Shown in pieces: positions 1-8,924 of a stretch of 64,000 nucleotides of DNA. Under the pieces are notes generated by a model, which searched no databases, was not told the DNA's origin, and was given only the letters and a program-made list of their open reading frames with translations. How positions within the stretch are numbered: the first letter of the stretch is position 1; every line of letters starts with the position of its first letter. The DNA lies in contig NC_009437.1 of the NCBI RefSeq assembly GCF_000016545.1, positions 2,754,501 through 2,818,500 of the forward strand, written 5' to 3'. The position numbers and the translations under genes were made by a program. Source of the DNA: Caldicellulosiruptor saccharolyticus DSM 8903 (GTDB lineage: Bacteria > Bacillota > Thermoanaerobacteria > Caldicellulosiruptorales > Caldicellulosiruptoraceae).

Positions 1-226
1 TGCATGATTTAAGCTCACCTTTACATTGAACTTTGTCTTTTTCTTTATTTTGAAACTTTTAAAAGTTTCTGAATAGTACACATCTGCAATATTCATCAGA
101 GTTGAAAGTCCATTTGTGACAAAATTAAAAATCTTTTCTTCATCCTCTAAAATATATTGCTTCTTTTGATTTCTTTCAAATCCATAGGCTGTAAATATAT
201 ATGCAATTTTAAGCTCTTTTACTAAA
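1..226 (-). pseudogene. SNF2-type helicase, middle part (frameshifted continuation)
   Basis: Minus-strand translation from about 226 to the window edge is open in one frame. It reads like the helicase-associated region that precedes the SNF2 ATPase (FTAYGFERN, DEEKIFNFVTNGL, MNIADVYYSETFK). The frame is shifted by one base from the SWIM gene next to it. Removing one A from the AAAA run (TTTT at 217-220 on the plus strand) joins the two as ...RDFSKELKIAYIF.... Clostridial SWIM/SNF2 helicases are usually one long protein, so this is most likely the second part of one broken gene. A sequencing error cannot be excluded. The rest lies outside the window. Confidence 0.6.
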
Positions 227-1657
227 ATCTCTCTTTAATCCTGCTTTTTCAATATCCAAATCAGTTGACCCATCTGTATATTTTATCTGCGCACAAATGC
301 CTTTTTTGTAAGTATCAAATAAAACCTTTAATTTCAGCTCTTCATCCTTTAATTCTAAAAACTCTTTTACTTTTTGTGACATTTCAAATCTGCAATACTC
401 TTTAGCAACAGGATAAACAATTTCTATAAATTCTTTTAAATCTTCTTTATTTAATTTTATCTCTCCCTGCATTTCATCTGCTGCAAATTCAACACAATTG
501 TAGTAAAAAAGAGGATAAATTATGAAATTCTGCGGTTCTTTTAGCACAGTCAGAGTATCTTTGTATATTACAAACCTTGCTCTTTGTTTCCAGTCAAGCA
601 CATCTGCTTCTTTTAAAAACTCAGATTTTATGTTGGCTTCTTCTTCATTCATATCCACAAAAATATCAATATCTACTGGTTTGGTAATATCTACCTTTAT
701 CTTCTTATATTCATTTCCTTCGCCGTAAGCTGCAAAGATTTCTTGTCTGTTTATAAGATTGAAAAAGTCTTCCCACAAGGCATAGGGAATACTAAGATAT
801 TGGGCTGAGAAAATAACTGGCTTTATATTCTTAAGTTTGTAAATAAACTCTAAAAGTTTTTTGTCTTCTTCCGGAAATATATGTATAAATGGATTATATA
901 CAAACTTTTTCCCAAATTGATATTCAATTTTATTAATATAGGCTTCTGAAAAATCACCTATATCTTTGATAAAATATTCCTTCCCTATATCTTCAGAGTA
1001 TATCTTAAACCTCATATTTAAGGCATCAACAGATACTGACTCTATTATCTTCTTTAAATATACATTCGGTTTTATATCTATTTCTGATATAAGTCTTGTC
1101 ATTGCATGTGCATAAGTACTTTTTATCTTTTCAAGTCTTTTCTTAAACTCTGTCCTTCTTCTTTGCCTCTCTTCCTCTTCAAACTTCTTTTTCAATTCCA
1201 AAAAAATAGGTGTTGGATAATCTACAACTTCAACCTCACCTTTAGAAAGAGCTTTTAAAAGAGCAACCGAATGTTTGCAAAGTCCTTTGTAGGTCTGAGC
1301 TGCTTTGCATTCACGCCAAAATCCAACTTTATAAATGCTTGCTTTTAAATTATTCTCTTCTCCCTCAGTATCAACGTCAAGATCAAGGATGACATTATAT
1401 GGATCTGTATCACCTTCTACCTTTGCTTCAGCTATCATAAGCTCTGGATTAAATTTTGGATTCTTTACTCTTCCGTGATTGTAAAGCTGTATTCCTCGAA
1501 TATAAACATTCTCATTTGAAGCGAGTCTTCTTATCATGTAATCTGTTATTGAGGCATATATTTTTTTTGCTAATTCCTGTACCAACGTTCTCAGCTCCTG
1601 TGCTTTTTTAAGTTTTGATAATTCTAAAATTTTCTGTACACCTTTCAATTTTATCAT
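209..1657 (-). CDS. SWIM zinc-finger protein, N-terminal part of a SWIM/SNF2 helicase
   Basis: 482 residues. Residues about 115-135 hold a SWIM-like site (FWRECKAAQ...GLCKH). The usual CxC first half is reduced to one Cys, so zinc binding is uncertain. A Lys/Glu/Arg-rich helix follows at about 155-180. The stop at 209-211 comes right where the helicase-associated region continues in the +1 frame, so this is probably a truncated product of a longer ATP-dependent DNA/chromatin remodelling-type helicase. No good ribosome site precedes the ATG at 1657. A start at the later Met of MIRRLASNENVY is also possible and matches the usual start of this family better. Confidence 0.6.
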   Translation of the reverse strand: MIKLKGVQKILELSKLKKAQELRTLVQELAKKIYASITDYMIRRLASNENVYIRGIQLYNHGRVKNPKFNPELMIAEAKVEGDTDPYNVILDLDVDTEGEENNLKASIYKVGFWRECKAAQTYKGLCKHSVALLKALSKGEVEVVDYPTPIFLELKKKFEEEERQRRRTEFKKRLEKIKSTYAHAMTRLISEIDIKPNVYLKKIIESVSVDALNMRFKIYSEDIGKEYFIKDIGDFSEAYINKIEYQFGKKFVYNPFIHIFPEEDKKLLEFIYKLKNIKPVIFSAQYLSIPYALWEDFFNLINRQEIFAAYGEGNEYKKIKVDITKPVDIDIFVDMNEEEANIKSEFLKEADVLDWKQRARFVIYKDTLTVLKEPQNFIIYPLFYYNCVEFAADEMQGEIKLNKEDLKEFIEIVYPVAKEYCRFEMSQKVKEFLELKDEELKLKVLFDTYKKGICAQIKYTDGSTDLDIEKAGLKRDFSKRA

Positions 1658-1679
1658 ATTGAAGAATCAAAATAAAAAC

Positions 1680-1705
1680 AAAAAAAGCAGGCTTTTTACC
1701 TGCTT
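1680..1705 (-). terminator. Intrinsic terminator of the TPM gene
   Basis: On the minus strand GCAAGCAGG, a short loop holding the stop TAA, then CCTGC and a run of T. The stem begins within the last codons of the TPM gene. Confidence 0.75.
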
Positions 1706-2625
1706 GCACCGCCACCGCCAGAGGATCCTCCGCCAAATCCGCCAAAGCCTCCACCACTTCCAAAGCTGTCAGAATCATCAGAATCATCAAAAAAGCTTCT
1801 GTTGTTTTTCCATAAATCATCGTAGCGATATACATAAACTTTTTTCTCCCACTTTCCATTTTTCCATGTCCATTCATACTTTTTACCAGCATATGGTTGA
1901 TTATATAAAATAACTATTACCATCAAAAAAATAATGAAGAAAAACAAACCAAATCCTACTATTAATCCAGCACCAATTCCTAATCCAAATGGTACATCTA
2001 CAACATTTTCTGCATTACCATCAGAAGTAACCTCATTTTCATTAACATCTTCCGAAGCACCATACCCTGAAAGCCCATCTATCTTAAGCCCATATTCATT
2101 TGCAACCTCGCTCGCAACTGCCAAAAATGTATCCCTTATCCCTTTCGAATACTCGTTTCTCTCAAATGCAGGTATAGCATATTCATCAAGTGTCCTGCCT
2201 GCCTTGCCATCTGTTATCGCACCTTCCAATCCATACCCAACTTCTATTCTTATTCTTCCTTTTTTGCCTAAAAGCAAATTCTCCTTGTTGACAAGAATCA
2301 AAACTCCATTGTTAAGTTCCTTGTCGCCAATCTCCCAGCTTCTGAAAAGCTCATTTGCATACTCCTCTATTGTATAGCTGCCAAGAGTTTCTACTGTAAC
2401 AACCACTATCTCTGCCTTTGATTTGTCCTCTATTTCCTTTGCCAAAGCCCTCATCTCTTCTTCATCAGAGCTGTCTATCAAATTAGCATAGTCAAAGACA
2501 TAACTATTTTCTGCTGGCTTTTTAAGAATTTGAGCTTTTGCCAAAACACAAAAGCCAAACACAACGTTTACAACTGCTGCCACAAGAAAAACAGCAATTA
2601 ATTTTATACCTCTTGCTTTTCTCAT
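1696..2625 (-). CDS. TPM-domain (YgcG family) membrane-anchored protein, copy 1
   Basis: 309 residues. A signal peptide or N-terminal membrane segment (about 8-30) is followed by a TPM domain at about 40-190 (VFDYANLIDSSDEEEM, IVVVTVETLGSYTIEEYANE, IEVGYGLEGAITDGKAG). A second membrane segment lies at about 222-243, and the tail is Gly/Ser-rich, ending SGGGGASR. TPM proteins of this layout are secreted or membrane proteins often paired with LemA; their activity is poorly defined, and the name TPM_phosphatase comes from a plant homologue. A close paralog lies at 3581-4447. A decayed lemA tail sits directly upstream, so this is the second copy of a duplicated lemA-TPM unit. Confidence 0.85.
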   Translation of the reverse strand: MRKARGIKLIAVFLVAAVVNVVFGFCVLAKAQILKKPAENSYVFDYANLIDSSDEEEMRALAKEIEDKSKAEIVVVTVETLGSYTIEEYANELFRSWEIGDKELNNGVLILVNKENLLLGKKGRIRIEVGYGLEGAITDGKAGRTLDEYAIPAFERNEYSKGIRDTFLAVASEVANEYGLKIDGLSGYGASEDVNENEVTSDGNAENVVDVPFGLGIGAGLIVGFGLFFFIIFLMVIVILYNQPYAGKKYEWTWKNGKWEKKVYVYRYDDLWKNNRSFFDDSDDSDSFGSGGGFGGFGGGSSGGGGASR

Positions 2626-2642
2626 CTTCTATTTCCCCTCTT

Positions 2643-2735
2643 TTAATTCGAAAAATCTACAAAAGCACCTTTTGAGCCTTGCTTTTCGCATTTCAAAATA
2701 CTCTTTTCTTTAAACCCCAACATCCTTAAAGCATT
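2643..2735 (-). pseudogene. lemA 3' remnant
   Basis: The minus strand reads RMLGFKEKSILKC, then ...KGAFVDFSN and a stop at 2643-2645. This aligns with the last 27 residues of the intact LemA at 4464-5033 (RMFGFEERQYFEA...VDFSK). Upstream the frame is closed by stops. Only the C-terminal codons of a duplicated lemA survive, just ahead of the TPM copy 1 gene. Confidence 0.7.
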
Positions 2736-2875
2736 TTACCTATTTCCTTTTTAATGTCAAGATATATTGACTGAGGTAAAAGTAAAAGTTACAAAATTTC
2801 TGAAGAATAAATAGAGTTCTTTGTGTTATAATTTAATTGAAGGAAAGTAACAAAGGGAAGGAGAAGTCTAAAATT

Positions 2876-3352
2876 TTGAAAAAGTTGAGAGTGTACCTTG
2901 ACACATCAGTTATCAGCCATTTAGACCAGCAAGATAATCCTGAGTATATGCAGATAACAAAAGAATTCTGGAAAGAAGTTAAAAAAGGAAAGTACGAAAT
3001 TGTTGTTTCTGATATTGTTTTTGCTGAGTTAAGAAGATGTTCTGAACCTAAAAGAAGCATTTTATTAAGATTTTTAGCTGAAATTGAATATAATACCATT
3101 GAAATTTCAAAAGAAATTAGAGAACTTGCTAAAGAATATATAAAAAATGGCATTATTCCTTTAAAGTATATTGATGATGCAATTCATATTGCAGCAGCCA
3201 CTGTTTCTCAATGCGACGCATTGGTATCATGGAATTTTAAGCACATAGTTAAACTCAAGACAATTCAAGGAATAAATGGAGTCAATAAATTAGTAGGTTA
3301 TAAAGAAATTCAGCTGGTATCACCTCAAATGATGTTAGAAGAAAAGGAGTGA
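2876..3352 (+). CDS. PIN-domain protein, probable toxin RNase, copy 1
   Basis: PIN fold: VYLDTSVISHL near the start gives the first acidic residue, SDIVFAELRRC the second, and YIDDAIHIAAATVSQCDALVSWNFKHI the C-terminal Asp residues. PIN toxins are Mg-dependent RNases. I chose the TTG at 2876 because it matches the start of the paralog at 57859-58335. A -10 box (TATAAT, 2827-2832) would put the transcript start near 2839, which excludes the longer reading from 2837. A GGGAAGGAG site at 2855-2863 precedes the start, at slightly long spacing. The small gene at 3361 follows at once. The module lies, in opposite orientation, between the duplicated TPM copies. Confidence 0.75.
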   Translation: MKKLRVYLDTSVISHLDQQDNPEYMQITKEFWKEVKKGKYEIVVSDIVFAELRRCSEPKRSILLRFLAEIEYNTIEISKEIRELAKEYIKNGIIPLKYIDDAIHIAAATVSQCDALVSWNFKHIVKLKTIQGINGVNKLVGYKEIQLVSPQMMLEEKE

Positions 3353-3360
3353 TAAGAAAG

Positions 3361-3531
3361 ATGTTTGAAACAAGTGCAATGGCAGAGCTGCATAAAATAA
3401 GAGAGCAAATATACGAAGAAACTAAAAATATGTCAGACGAAGAGTTCATAGAATTTATCCGTAAAGAAGCTGAGAAAGTTAAAGAAGAAATGAGATTGTT
3501 AAAAGAAGAAACCAGAAAACAAGTAAACTGA
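3361..3531 (+). CDS. Small charged helical protein, partner of PIN copy 1 (antitoxin candidate)
   Basis: 56 residues from the ATG at 3361 (MFETSAMAELHKIREQIYEE...), with AAGGAG at 3344-3349 inside the end of the PIN gene. Almost entirely helical and rich in Glu/Lys, with no DNA-binding motif that I can recognise. A homologous 56-residue protein follows the second PIN gene at 57683-57853 in the same order, so the pair is a conserved unit. Order toxin-then-partner is the reverse of most VapBC pairs. Antitoxin role is inferred from the pairing only. Confidence 0.65.
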   Translation: MFETSAMAELHKIREQIYEETKNMSDEEFIEFIRKEAEKVKEEMRLLKEETRKQVN

Positions 3532-3567
3532 TAATTTGCGTTTTTAATCCTAAAAAGGTTTTATGCC

Positions 3568-3592
3568 GCAAGCAGGCTTTTTACCTGCTTGC
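3568..3592 (-). terminator. Hairpin at the end of TPM copy 2
   Basis: GCAAGCAGG/CCTGCTTGC, a 9-bp perfect stem overlapping the stop of the TPM copy 2 gene. It is the same stem as at 1680-1705, but a clear T run follows only after about 9 bases, so termination may be weaker. It also lies downstream of the plus-strand PIN unit. Confidence 0.5.
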
Positions 3593-4447
3593 ACCGCCAC
3601 CGCCAGAAGAGCCTCCGCCAAATCCGCCAAAGCCTCCGCCACCAGAAGATCCACCACCGCCACCAAATCCACCAAATCCACTAAAGTGGTGATGGTCTTT
3701 ATCCCAAGGGTCTTGTCCCCACCAGTATGTTCTTCTTCGTCTTCTGTTTATGAGTGAAAAGATTATTATCAGAAATACAACAACAAAAATACCAAGCCCA
3801 GATATATCCTTATCTTCATCCCCTACATGGACCGTTGTAGAAGAGCTGTCATTTTGGGTAAAATCTTCAGAAGTACTATACCCTGAAAGCCCATTTACTT
3901 TTAGCCCATATTCATTTGCAACCTCGCTCGCAACTGCTAAAAATGTATCCCTTATCCCCTTTGAATACTCTTTGTTCTCAAATGCAGGTATAGCATACTC
4001 ATCAAGTATCCTTCCCGCCTTGCCATCCGGAATTGTACCTTCCAATCCATACCCAACTTCTATTCTTATTCTTCCTCTCTTGCCAGATAGCAAATTCTCC
4101 TTGTTTACCAAAATCAATACCCCATTGTTAAGCTCTTTGTCGCCAATCCCCCAGCTGTTGAAAAGTTCATTTGCATACTCTTCTATTGTGTAGCTGCCAA
4201 GAGTTTCTACTGTAACAACCACTATCTCTGCCTTTGATTTGTCCTCTATTTCCTTTGCCAAAGTCCTCATCTCTTCTTCATCAGAGCTATCAATCAAGTT
4301 CGCATAGTCAAAAATGTAGACATTTTCAACAGGTTTTTTGGAAATCTGCGTTTTAGCAAGAACAAAAGACGCAAATAAAAAACTTAAAACCGCAATTGCA
4401 ACTGCCATTGCAAGTATCATAAAAAGTGAACCTGGCTTTGTCTTCAT
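3581..4447 (-). CDS. TPM-domain (YgcG family) membrane-anchored protein, copy 2
   Basis: 288 residues with the same layout as copy 1: N-terminal hydrophobic signal/anchor (about 8-31), TPM domain (about 40-190, nearly identical to copy 1), a short membrane segment at about 215-233 (FVVVFLIIIFSL), an Arg-rich stop-transfer (NRRRRRTYWW) and a tail of Gly/Ser repeats (GFGGFGGGGGSSGGGG). It lies 16 bases after lemA and is probably co-transcribed with it. The LemA-TPM pairing is widespread, but its biochemical role is not settled. Confidence 0.85.
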   Translation of the reverse strand: MKTKPGSLFMILAMAVAIAVLSFLFASFVLAKTQISKKPVENVYIFDYANLIDSSDEEEMRTLAKEIEDKSKAEIVVVTVETLGSYTIEEYANELFNSWGIGDKELNNGVLILVNKENLLSGKRGRIRIEVGYGLEGTIPDGKAGRILDEYAIPAFENKEYSKGIRDTFLAVASEVANEYGLKVNGLSGYSTSEDFTQNDSSSTTVHVGDEDKDISGLGIFVVVFLIIIFSLINRRRRRTYWWGQDPWDKDHHHFSGFGGFGGGGGSSGGGGFGGFGGGSSGGGGASR

Positions 4448-4463
4448 CTTTTATCTTCTCCTT

Positions 4464-5033
4464 TTATTTCGAAAAGTCAACCGAAGGCACGCTCTTTGCT
4501 TGGCTTGATGCCTCAAAATACTGTCTTTCTTCAAACCCAAACATCCTTGCAATAAATACGTTTGGAAATACCTTTATTTTCATGTTGTACTGTTTTACTG
4601 CCTCATTGTAATCCTTTCTTGCAACTGCAATTCTGTTTTCTGTACCAGATAGCTCATCCATAAGCTGGACAAATGTTCTGTCGGCCTTGAGATTTGGGTA
4701 GTTTTCAACTATCACTAAAAGCCTTGAAATTGCCGACGAAAGCTCATCGTTTGCTTTTGCTTTATCTTCTACTGTTGAGGAATTTAATAGCTTTGACCTT
4801 GCCTGAGCAAGAGTTTCAAAAATCTCTTTTTCGTGCTTTGCATAGCCTTTGACTGTATTGACTAAGTTAGGAATTAAGTCTGCTCTTCTTTGCAGCTGAT
4901 TTTCAACCTGGCTCCATTTGCTGTCAACATTTTCTCTCATGCGCACAAGGCTATTATATGTCGAAAAGGTGTATACAACAAGCACTGCAACCAAAAGCAA
5001 AGCAATTAAAAAGATCTTTATGCCCTTCTTCAA
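4464..5033 (-). CDS. lemA: LemA family membrane protein
   Basis: 189 residues. One N-terminal membrane helix (IFLIALLLVAVLVVYTFS) is followed by the family core: NSLVRMRENVDSKWSQVENQLQRR... with RADLIPNLVNTVKGYA, then long helices ending in EERQYFEA. Length and order match the family. The start is a TTG with GGAG about 10 bases upstream in a run of AT-rich DNA. First gene of the LemA-TPM operon. Function in the family is uncertain; an envelope role is likely. Confidence 0.9.
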   Translation of the reverse strand: MKKGIKIFLIALLLVAVLVVYTFSTYNSLVRMRENVDSKWSQVENQLQRRADLIPNLVNTVKGYAKHEKEIFETLAQARSKLLNSSTVEDKAKANDELSSAISRLLVIVENYPNLKADRTFVQLMDELSGTENRIAVARKDYNEAVKQYNMKIKVFPNVFIARMFGFEERQYFEASSQAKSVPSVDFSK

Positions 5034-5269
5034 CTTTTCACTTCTCCTTTCTATATTATATTTTCTTATATATACCCACTATTTTAGTGTATTAAATCTT
5101 ATGTTAAAAATTAACTATGTACTTTTTACTCTTTGGTTGAATGTATTTGAAAAATTGCTTATAATATCCTTAGAGTTATTTTTTGTTTCAATAGTTTTGA
5201 TTTAGGTAGATTTGAATGTCAAGCGAAAAAAACTTGGCAAGAAAAATTGTGAAATGGGAGGAGATTTTA

Positions 5270-6778
5270 GTGAGAAGAATTAAAAGATTTGTTTGCTTCC
5301 TGCTGGCAGTTGTTTGGCTCATTGGCACTTTGACCTCGGCATACTCTCAGCAAGCCTCTTCTCAAAAGTTTGTGTATATAAAGCCGCAGTTTGAAAATGT
5401 TATGTTCTGGGAAAATGGCTGGATTTCTTATCTTCAGGGTGGAAAATGGGGAATTATGAACTCTTTTGGTCAAGTCCTTTTAAAGCCTCAGTTTGACAAA
5501 ATTGAACCTGTAGTTTATGACGGTCGTGCAATAATGGGAATTGAGGATAAGCTCTACAAAGATATATTTGTTGTCTGGCAAAATGGCAGAGCAGGGTTTG
5601 TGGATTCAAATCTTAAAATTCTCGCAAAACCAGAGTTAGACTCTTTTGAAGTTTTAAACCCTTGGCTAAGTTTATATGTTTGCAAAAAAGATGGCAAATA
5701 CGGTTTTTTAAATCTGGATAAAAAAGTTTATATCACCCCTCAGTTTGACAAAATGTACTTTGTTGTTGTGCTCTCTTACAACCTAAATGGAAAATACTTT
5801 AATCCCCATATAAAGTGTACCTTGCCAAATGAAAACAACAAAGAGTTTTGTCTTTATGCTCTTGATTTGAAAGATGGAACTTGACCAGACTCTTATTTAG
5901 AATACATTCTTGTTTCAAAAGATGGAAAGTGTGGCGCTGTTGATACAAACGGAAATGTATTTGTAGATCTAAGCTTTAGCTCTTTTGAAGAGGTTTTAGC
6001 AGACAGTAAGTTTGCAGAAGCTCTGCAGGCTATGCTAAATAAATCTGTCTCAGCACCATCTTCAAACAACCAGGAGGCAAAAATACCAGTGTCAGAATAC
6101 ATTTCTTATGAAAAACTTGGCAACAATTATAAGCTCATACTCACCAAAGGTTATAAACTGACAAAAAGCAAAGAAACTTATGAAAATGTAAAATATCTGG
6201 GCGTGAACAATTTCATTGCCGTTTGCAAAGACAAAAAGTGGGGAGTTGTTGATATAAACGAAAGATTTGTTGTAAAGCCTCAGCTTGATGATATAAAAGA
6301 GTTCAGCGAAGGATTTTTAGCTTTTAAACAAAATGGCAAGTGGGGATTTATGGATAAAAATTTTAAAGTAGTTATAAAACCCCAGTTTGACAAAGTCGAA
6401 AACTTTTCTGAAGGATATGCAGCGGTAAATAGGTCAGGCTTGTGGGGATATATAAATTCTTCTGGAAAGCTTGTCATAAAACCTCAATTTAGTCTTGCAG
6501 GTACATTTTTTGCTAAGTTAGCTACTGCTTCTACAAAGGATTATGTAGGGCTTATAGATACAAAAGGCAGTTTTGTTTTGAAATTTTCAGCCAAAAACTC
6601 TAATTATTCGTTTGTTGATAACGAAAGCTACAAGTTTAGGTTTATGCCCAGTTACGCAAGAAATTCAACAGATTTTATGATATACATGTCACTATTGATG
6701 TTCCCTAAATTCGGCTATGTTGTGATTGACAAAAAATCAAACAAGGTGGGCCTTGTTTTGAGAGGTCAAGGAAAATAA
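5270..6778 (+). pseudogene. Secreted WG-repeat protein interrupted by an in-frame TGA
   Basis: A GTG start at 5270 with GGGAGGAG just upstream begins a signal peptide (MRRIKRFVCFLLAVVWLIGT...AYSQQ). About eight WG-type repeats follow, e.g. YLQGGKWGIMNSFGQVLLKPQFDK cut into pieces, FKQNGKWGFMDK, RSGLWGYINSSGK and VIKPQFD. WG repeats form beta-rich structures, often in surface or signalling proteins. The frame is open from 5270 to 6778 except for one TGA at 5882-5884 in ...LKDGT[TGA]PDSYLEY.... Both sides have WG repeats, so one nonsense mutation (or sequencing error) splits an otherwise intact gene of about 500 codons. An upstream ATG at 5216 lacks a ribosome site. Confidence 0.75.
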
Positions 6779-6795
6779 ACTTGCTTTTTGTTTTA

Positions 6796-6824
6796 TTGAC
6801 CAATTCAAGGAAAAGTAATATAAT
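6796..6824 (+). promoter_or_regulatory. Promoter of the herA-nurA operon
   Basis: TTGACC (6796-6801), 17-base spacer, TATAAT (6819-6824). Near-perfect vegetative promoter about 54 bases before the HerA start. Confidence 0.85.
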
Positions 6825-6877
6825 TTTTATAAACAATTTGGGTATTTTGAAATTTAATTAAAAAGGGGGCTTTCGGT

Positions 6878-8923
6878 TTGGAAAATAGTCTTTCAAATAT
6901 CATTCAACAGATGAGTGAAAAATCAATAATTGTTCAAGAGATTGAAAGTATTGTTCAAAATGCTCGCTTTGTGGGTTTTGCAGTTGATGTAACTTACTCT
7001 ACTTTAACAGTACTTACCAATGATGCATGGAAAGAACGTGCAAATGGAATACCTCATAATAGTTTTCTCTTTGCAGCGTCTCCTAATTGGTTAAAACCAA
7101 TTTTTGATAACTTTTCTTACCATCAACTAAAAGTAAATGTAAACTCTAATGAAGAACCAGAAATAATTCTCCTGCGTGTTACAGAAGAATATGAACTTCC
7201 CAGTAAAGATATATGGTTAGCAACAAAAATTGATAAGTTTAAGAGTTTAGAAACTAAAGAATTATATGACGGGGTTATTTTTGATGAATTGTCACGAAAT
7301 GAAATACAGTATGCTGGTCTCAAATGTCGCGTTCTTGGTACGTTTTATTTTGATGAATATGGAAATCTTACTTTCGGATCAGATCTCGAAAATTATTATG
7401 GGGCCAAAATTCTCTATGTGTATAAACCTTCTACTGAAGGCTTAGAAAACATAGTAAACTTTGAAACTCGAAAAAAGATGCAAGAATTATCTGCCGAAAA
7501 TAGCATTAACTTGAGTGAACTTGTTCCTTTTGGTTATGTCCGTTATACGTCAACACAACGGTTACAAAAGAAAGAAGGAAAATCAGCCCAAGTTTATATA
7601 AATCCAAATGATTTTTTAGCTCGCAGAACGGCACTTTTTGGTATGACGCGAACAGGAAAATCTAATACAGTTAAAATCTTAATTAAATCAATTAAAGAAG
7701 CGGCCCAAAAACACGGTAAGAAGGTAGCTCAAGTTATATTTGATGTAAATGGTGAGTATATATACATTAACCCTCAAGATAAAGGAGCTATTTCTACTGA
7801 TATTGATGATTGTTTTATTCTTACTTTTAATCCCAATATAAATACAAACAATAATTCAATAAGGAGTTTACAGTTTGACTTATTTAAAGACTTAGGAGTA
7901 ACTCATGAATTAGTTGTGTCACTACTAAGGAGTCAAGGCCTAAGTGCATCTACCGACTTAGAAGCATTTTTAGGTATTGACATGTATGCTTATTGTAACG
8001 TCGATTCTAATGATTATGCCGGAGTAAATAGGGCTAATAGAATTAAAGCTCTTTATAAATATATATTGGCTAAAGTACTGGGAATCAATGTTACAATTCC
8101 CAACCCATTTGGTGATTTCATTTTAAACCAACTTGAAGGAATAGAAGAGAGTCTTCGTAAAAAAACAACATTTACAATTGAAGAATTCGAGATGATCTTA
8201 AATGAAATTCACGAACGAAGAGATACAGTAGTAACATCATCACGGAATAAATTGTACCGAGAAGATTTCGAAACATTACTTAATTTTGCAGTAAAGAAAA
8301 ACTCCCAAGGAAGACCAATAGCAGGTTATGGACACTTGCGAAGGATACACTTAGAAAGATTCCACTTAGCTGGTGCTGATACCTATTTTGATGAAATTCT
8401 AAAAAAGATAAAAAACGGAGAAACTATACTAATTGATATGGTATATGGCAGTGAAGAGGTAAGAAAACTTCTAAGTACAAAAATAGCTACTCTTATATTC
8501 TCTGAAAATCAAAAATTGTTTACCGAAGCTAAAGAACCACCATATGTAATTCTATATATTGAAGAAGCTCATAACCTTATAGGGAAAGATATGGAGCCTA
8601 CTGAAATCTGGCCTCGAATAGCTAAAGAAGGTGCAAAATACAACATAGGTTTGGTTTATTCAACGCAAGAACCATCAACCATTAGTAGAAATATTTTGGC
8701 CAATACTGAAAATTGGTTTGTTACACATTTAAACAATGAAGATGAAATAAAGACAGTGATACGTTATTATGATTTTGCAGATTTTAAGGAATCTATTATG
8801 GTAGCGAAAGATAAAGGATTTGCAAGAGTAAAAACTTTTTCATCTAATTTTGTTTGTCCAGTACAAATCAATCTTTATCAACCATCTGTTACCCAAAGTG
8901 GAAGGGAGGGAGCAGGAGGTTAA
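6878..8923 (+). CDS. herA: HerA-like DNA-translocating ATPase
   Basis: 681 residues from a TTG preceded by AAGGGGG. A beta-rich N-terminal part fits a HAS-barrel. The FtsK/HerA ATPase core follows: Walker A FGMTRTGKSNT at about residues 254-264, Walker B VILYIEEAHN at about 557-566, and IAKEGAKYNIGLVYSTQEP typical of HerA/DUF87 proteins. HerA forms hexameric rings that pump DNA and work with the NurA nuclease in end resection in archaea; bacterial HerA-NurA pairs are often in defence islands. The next gene overlaps or abuts its stop. Together with the convergent methylase it looks like a restriction-type cassette (inference). Confidence 0.85.
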   Translation: MENSLSNIIQQMSEKSIIVQEIESIVQNARFVGFAVDVTYSTLTVLTNDAWKERANGIPHNSFLFAASPNWLKPIFDNFSYHQLKVNVNSNEEPEIILLRVTEEYELPSKDIWLATKIDKFKSLETKELYDGVIFDELSRNEIQYAGLKCRVLGTFYFDEYGNLTFGSDLENYYGAKILYVYKPSTEGLENIVNFETRKKMQELSAENSINLSELVPFGYVRYTSTQRLQKKEGKSAQVYINPNDFLARRTALFGMTRTGKSNTVKILIKSIKEAAQKHGKKVAQVIFDVNGEYIYINPQDKGAISTDIDDCFILTFNPNINTNNNSIRSLQFDLFKDLGVTHELVVSLLRSQGLSASTDLEAFLGIDMYAYCNVDSNDYAGVNRANRIKALYKYILAKVLGINVTIPNPFGDFILNQLEGIEESLRKKTTFTIEEFEMILNEIHERRDTVVTSSRNKLYREDFETLLNFAVKKNSQGRPIAGYGHLRRIHLERFHLAGADTYFDEILKKIKNGETILIDMVYGSEEVRKLLSTKIATLIFSENQKLFTEAKEPPYVILYIEEAHNLIGKDMEPTEIWPRIAKEGAKYNIGLVYSTQEPSTISRNILANTENWFVTHLNNEDEIKTVIRYYDFADFKESIMVAKDKGFARVKTFSSNFVCPVQINLYQPSVTQSGREGAGG

Positions 8924-8924
8924 T

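Noticed and set aside
1659-1913. Plus-strand frame opposite the TPM gene tail
   Set aside because: It is the complement of the Gly-rich tail and terminator, with no ribosome site.
5882-5884. TGA read as selenocysteine
   Set aside because: The context is a WG-repeat protein without a redox motif, and no bSECIS-like hairpin was evident after the codon.
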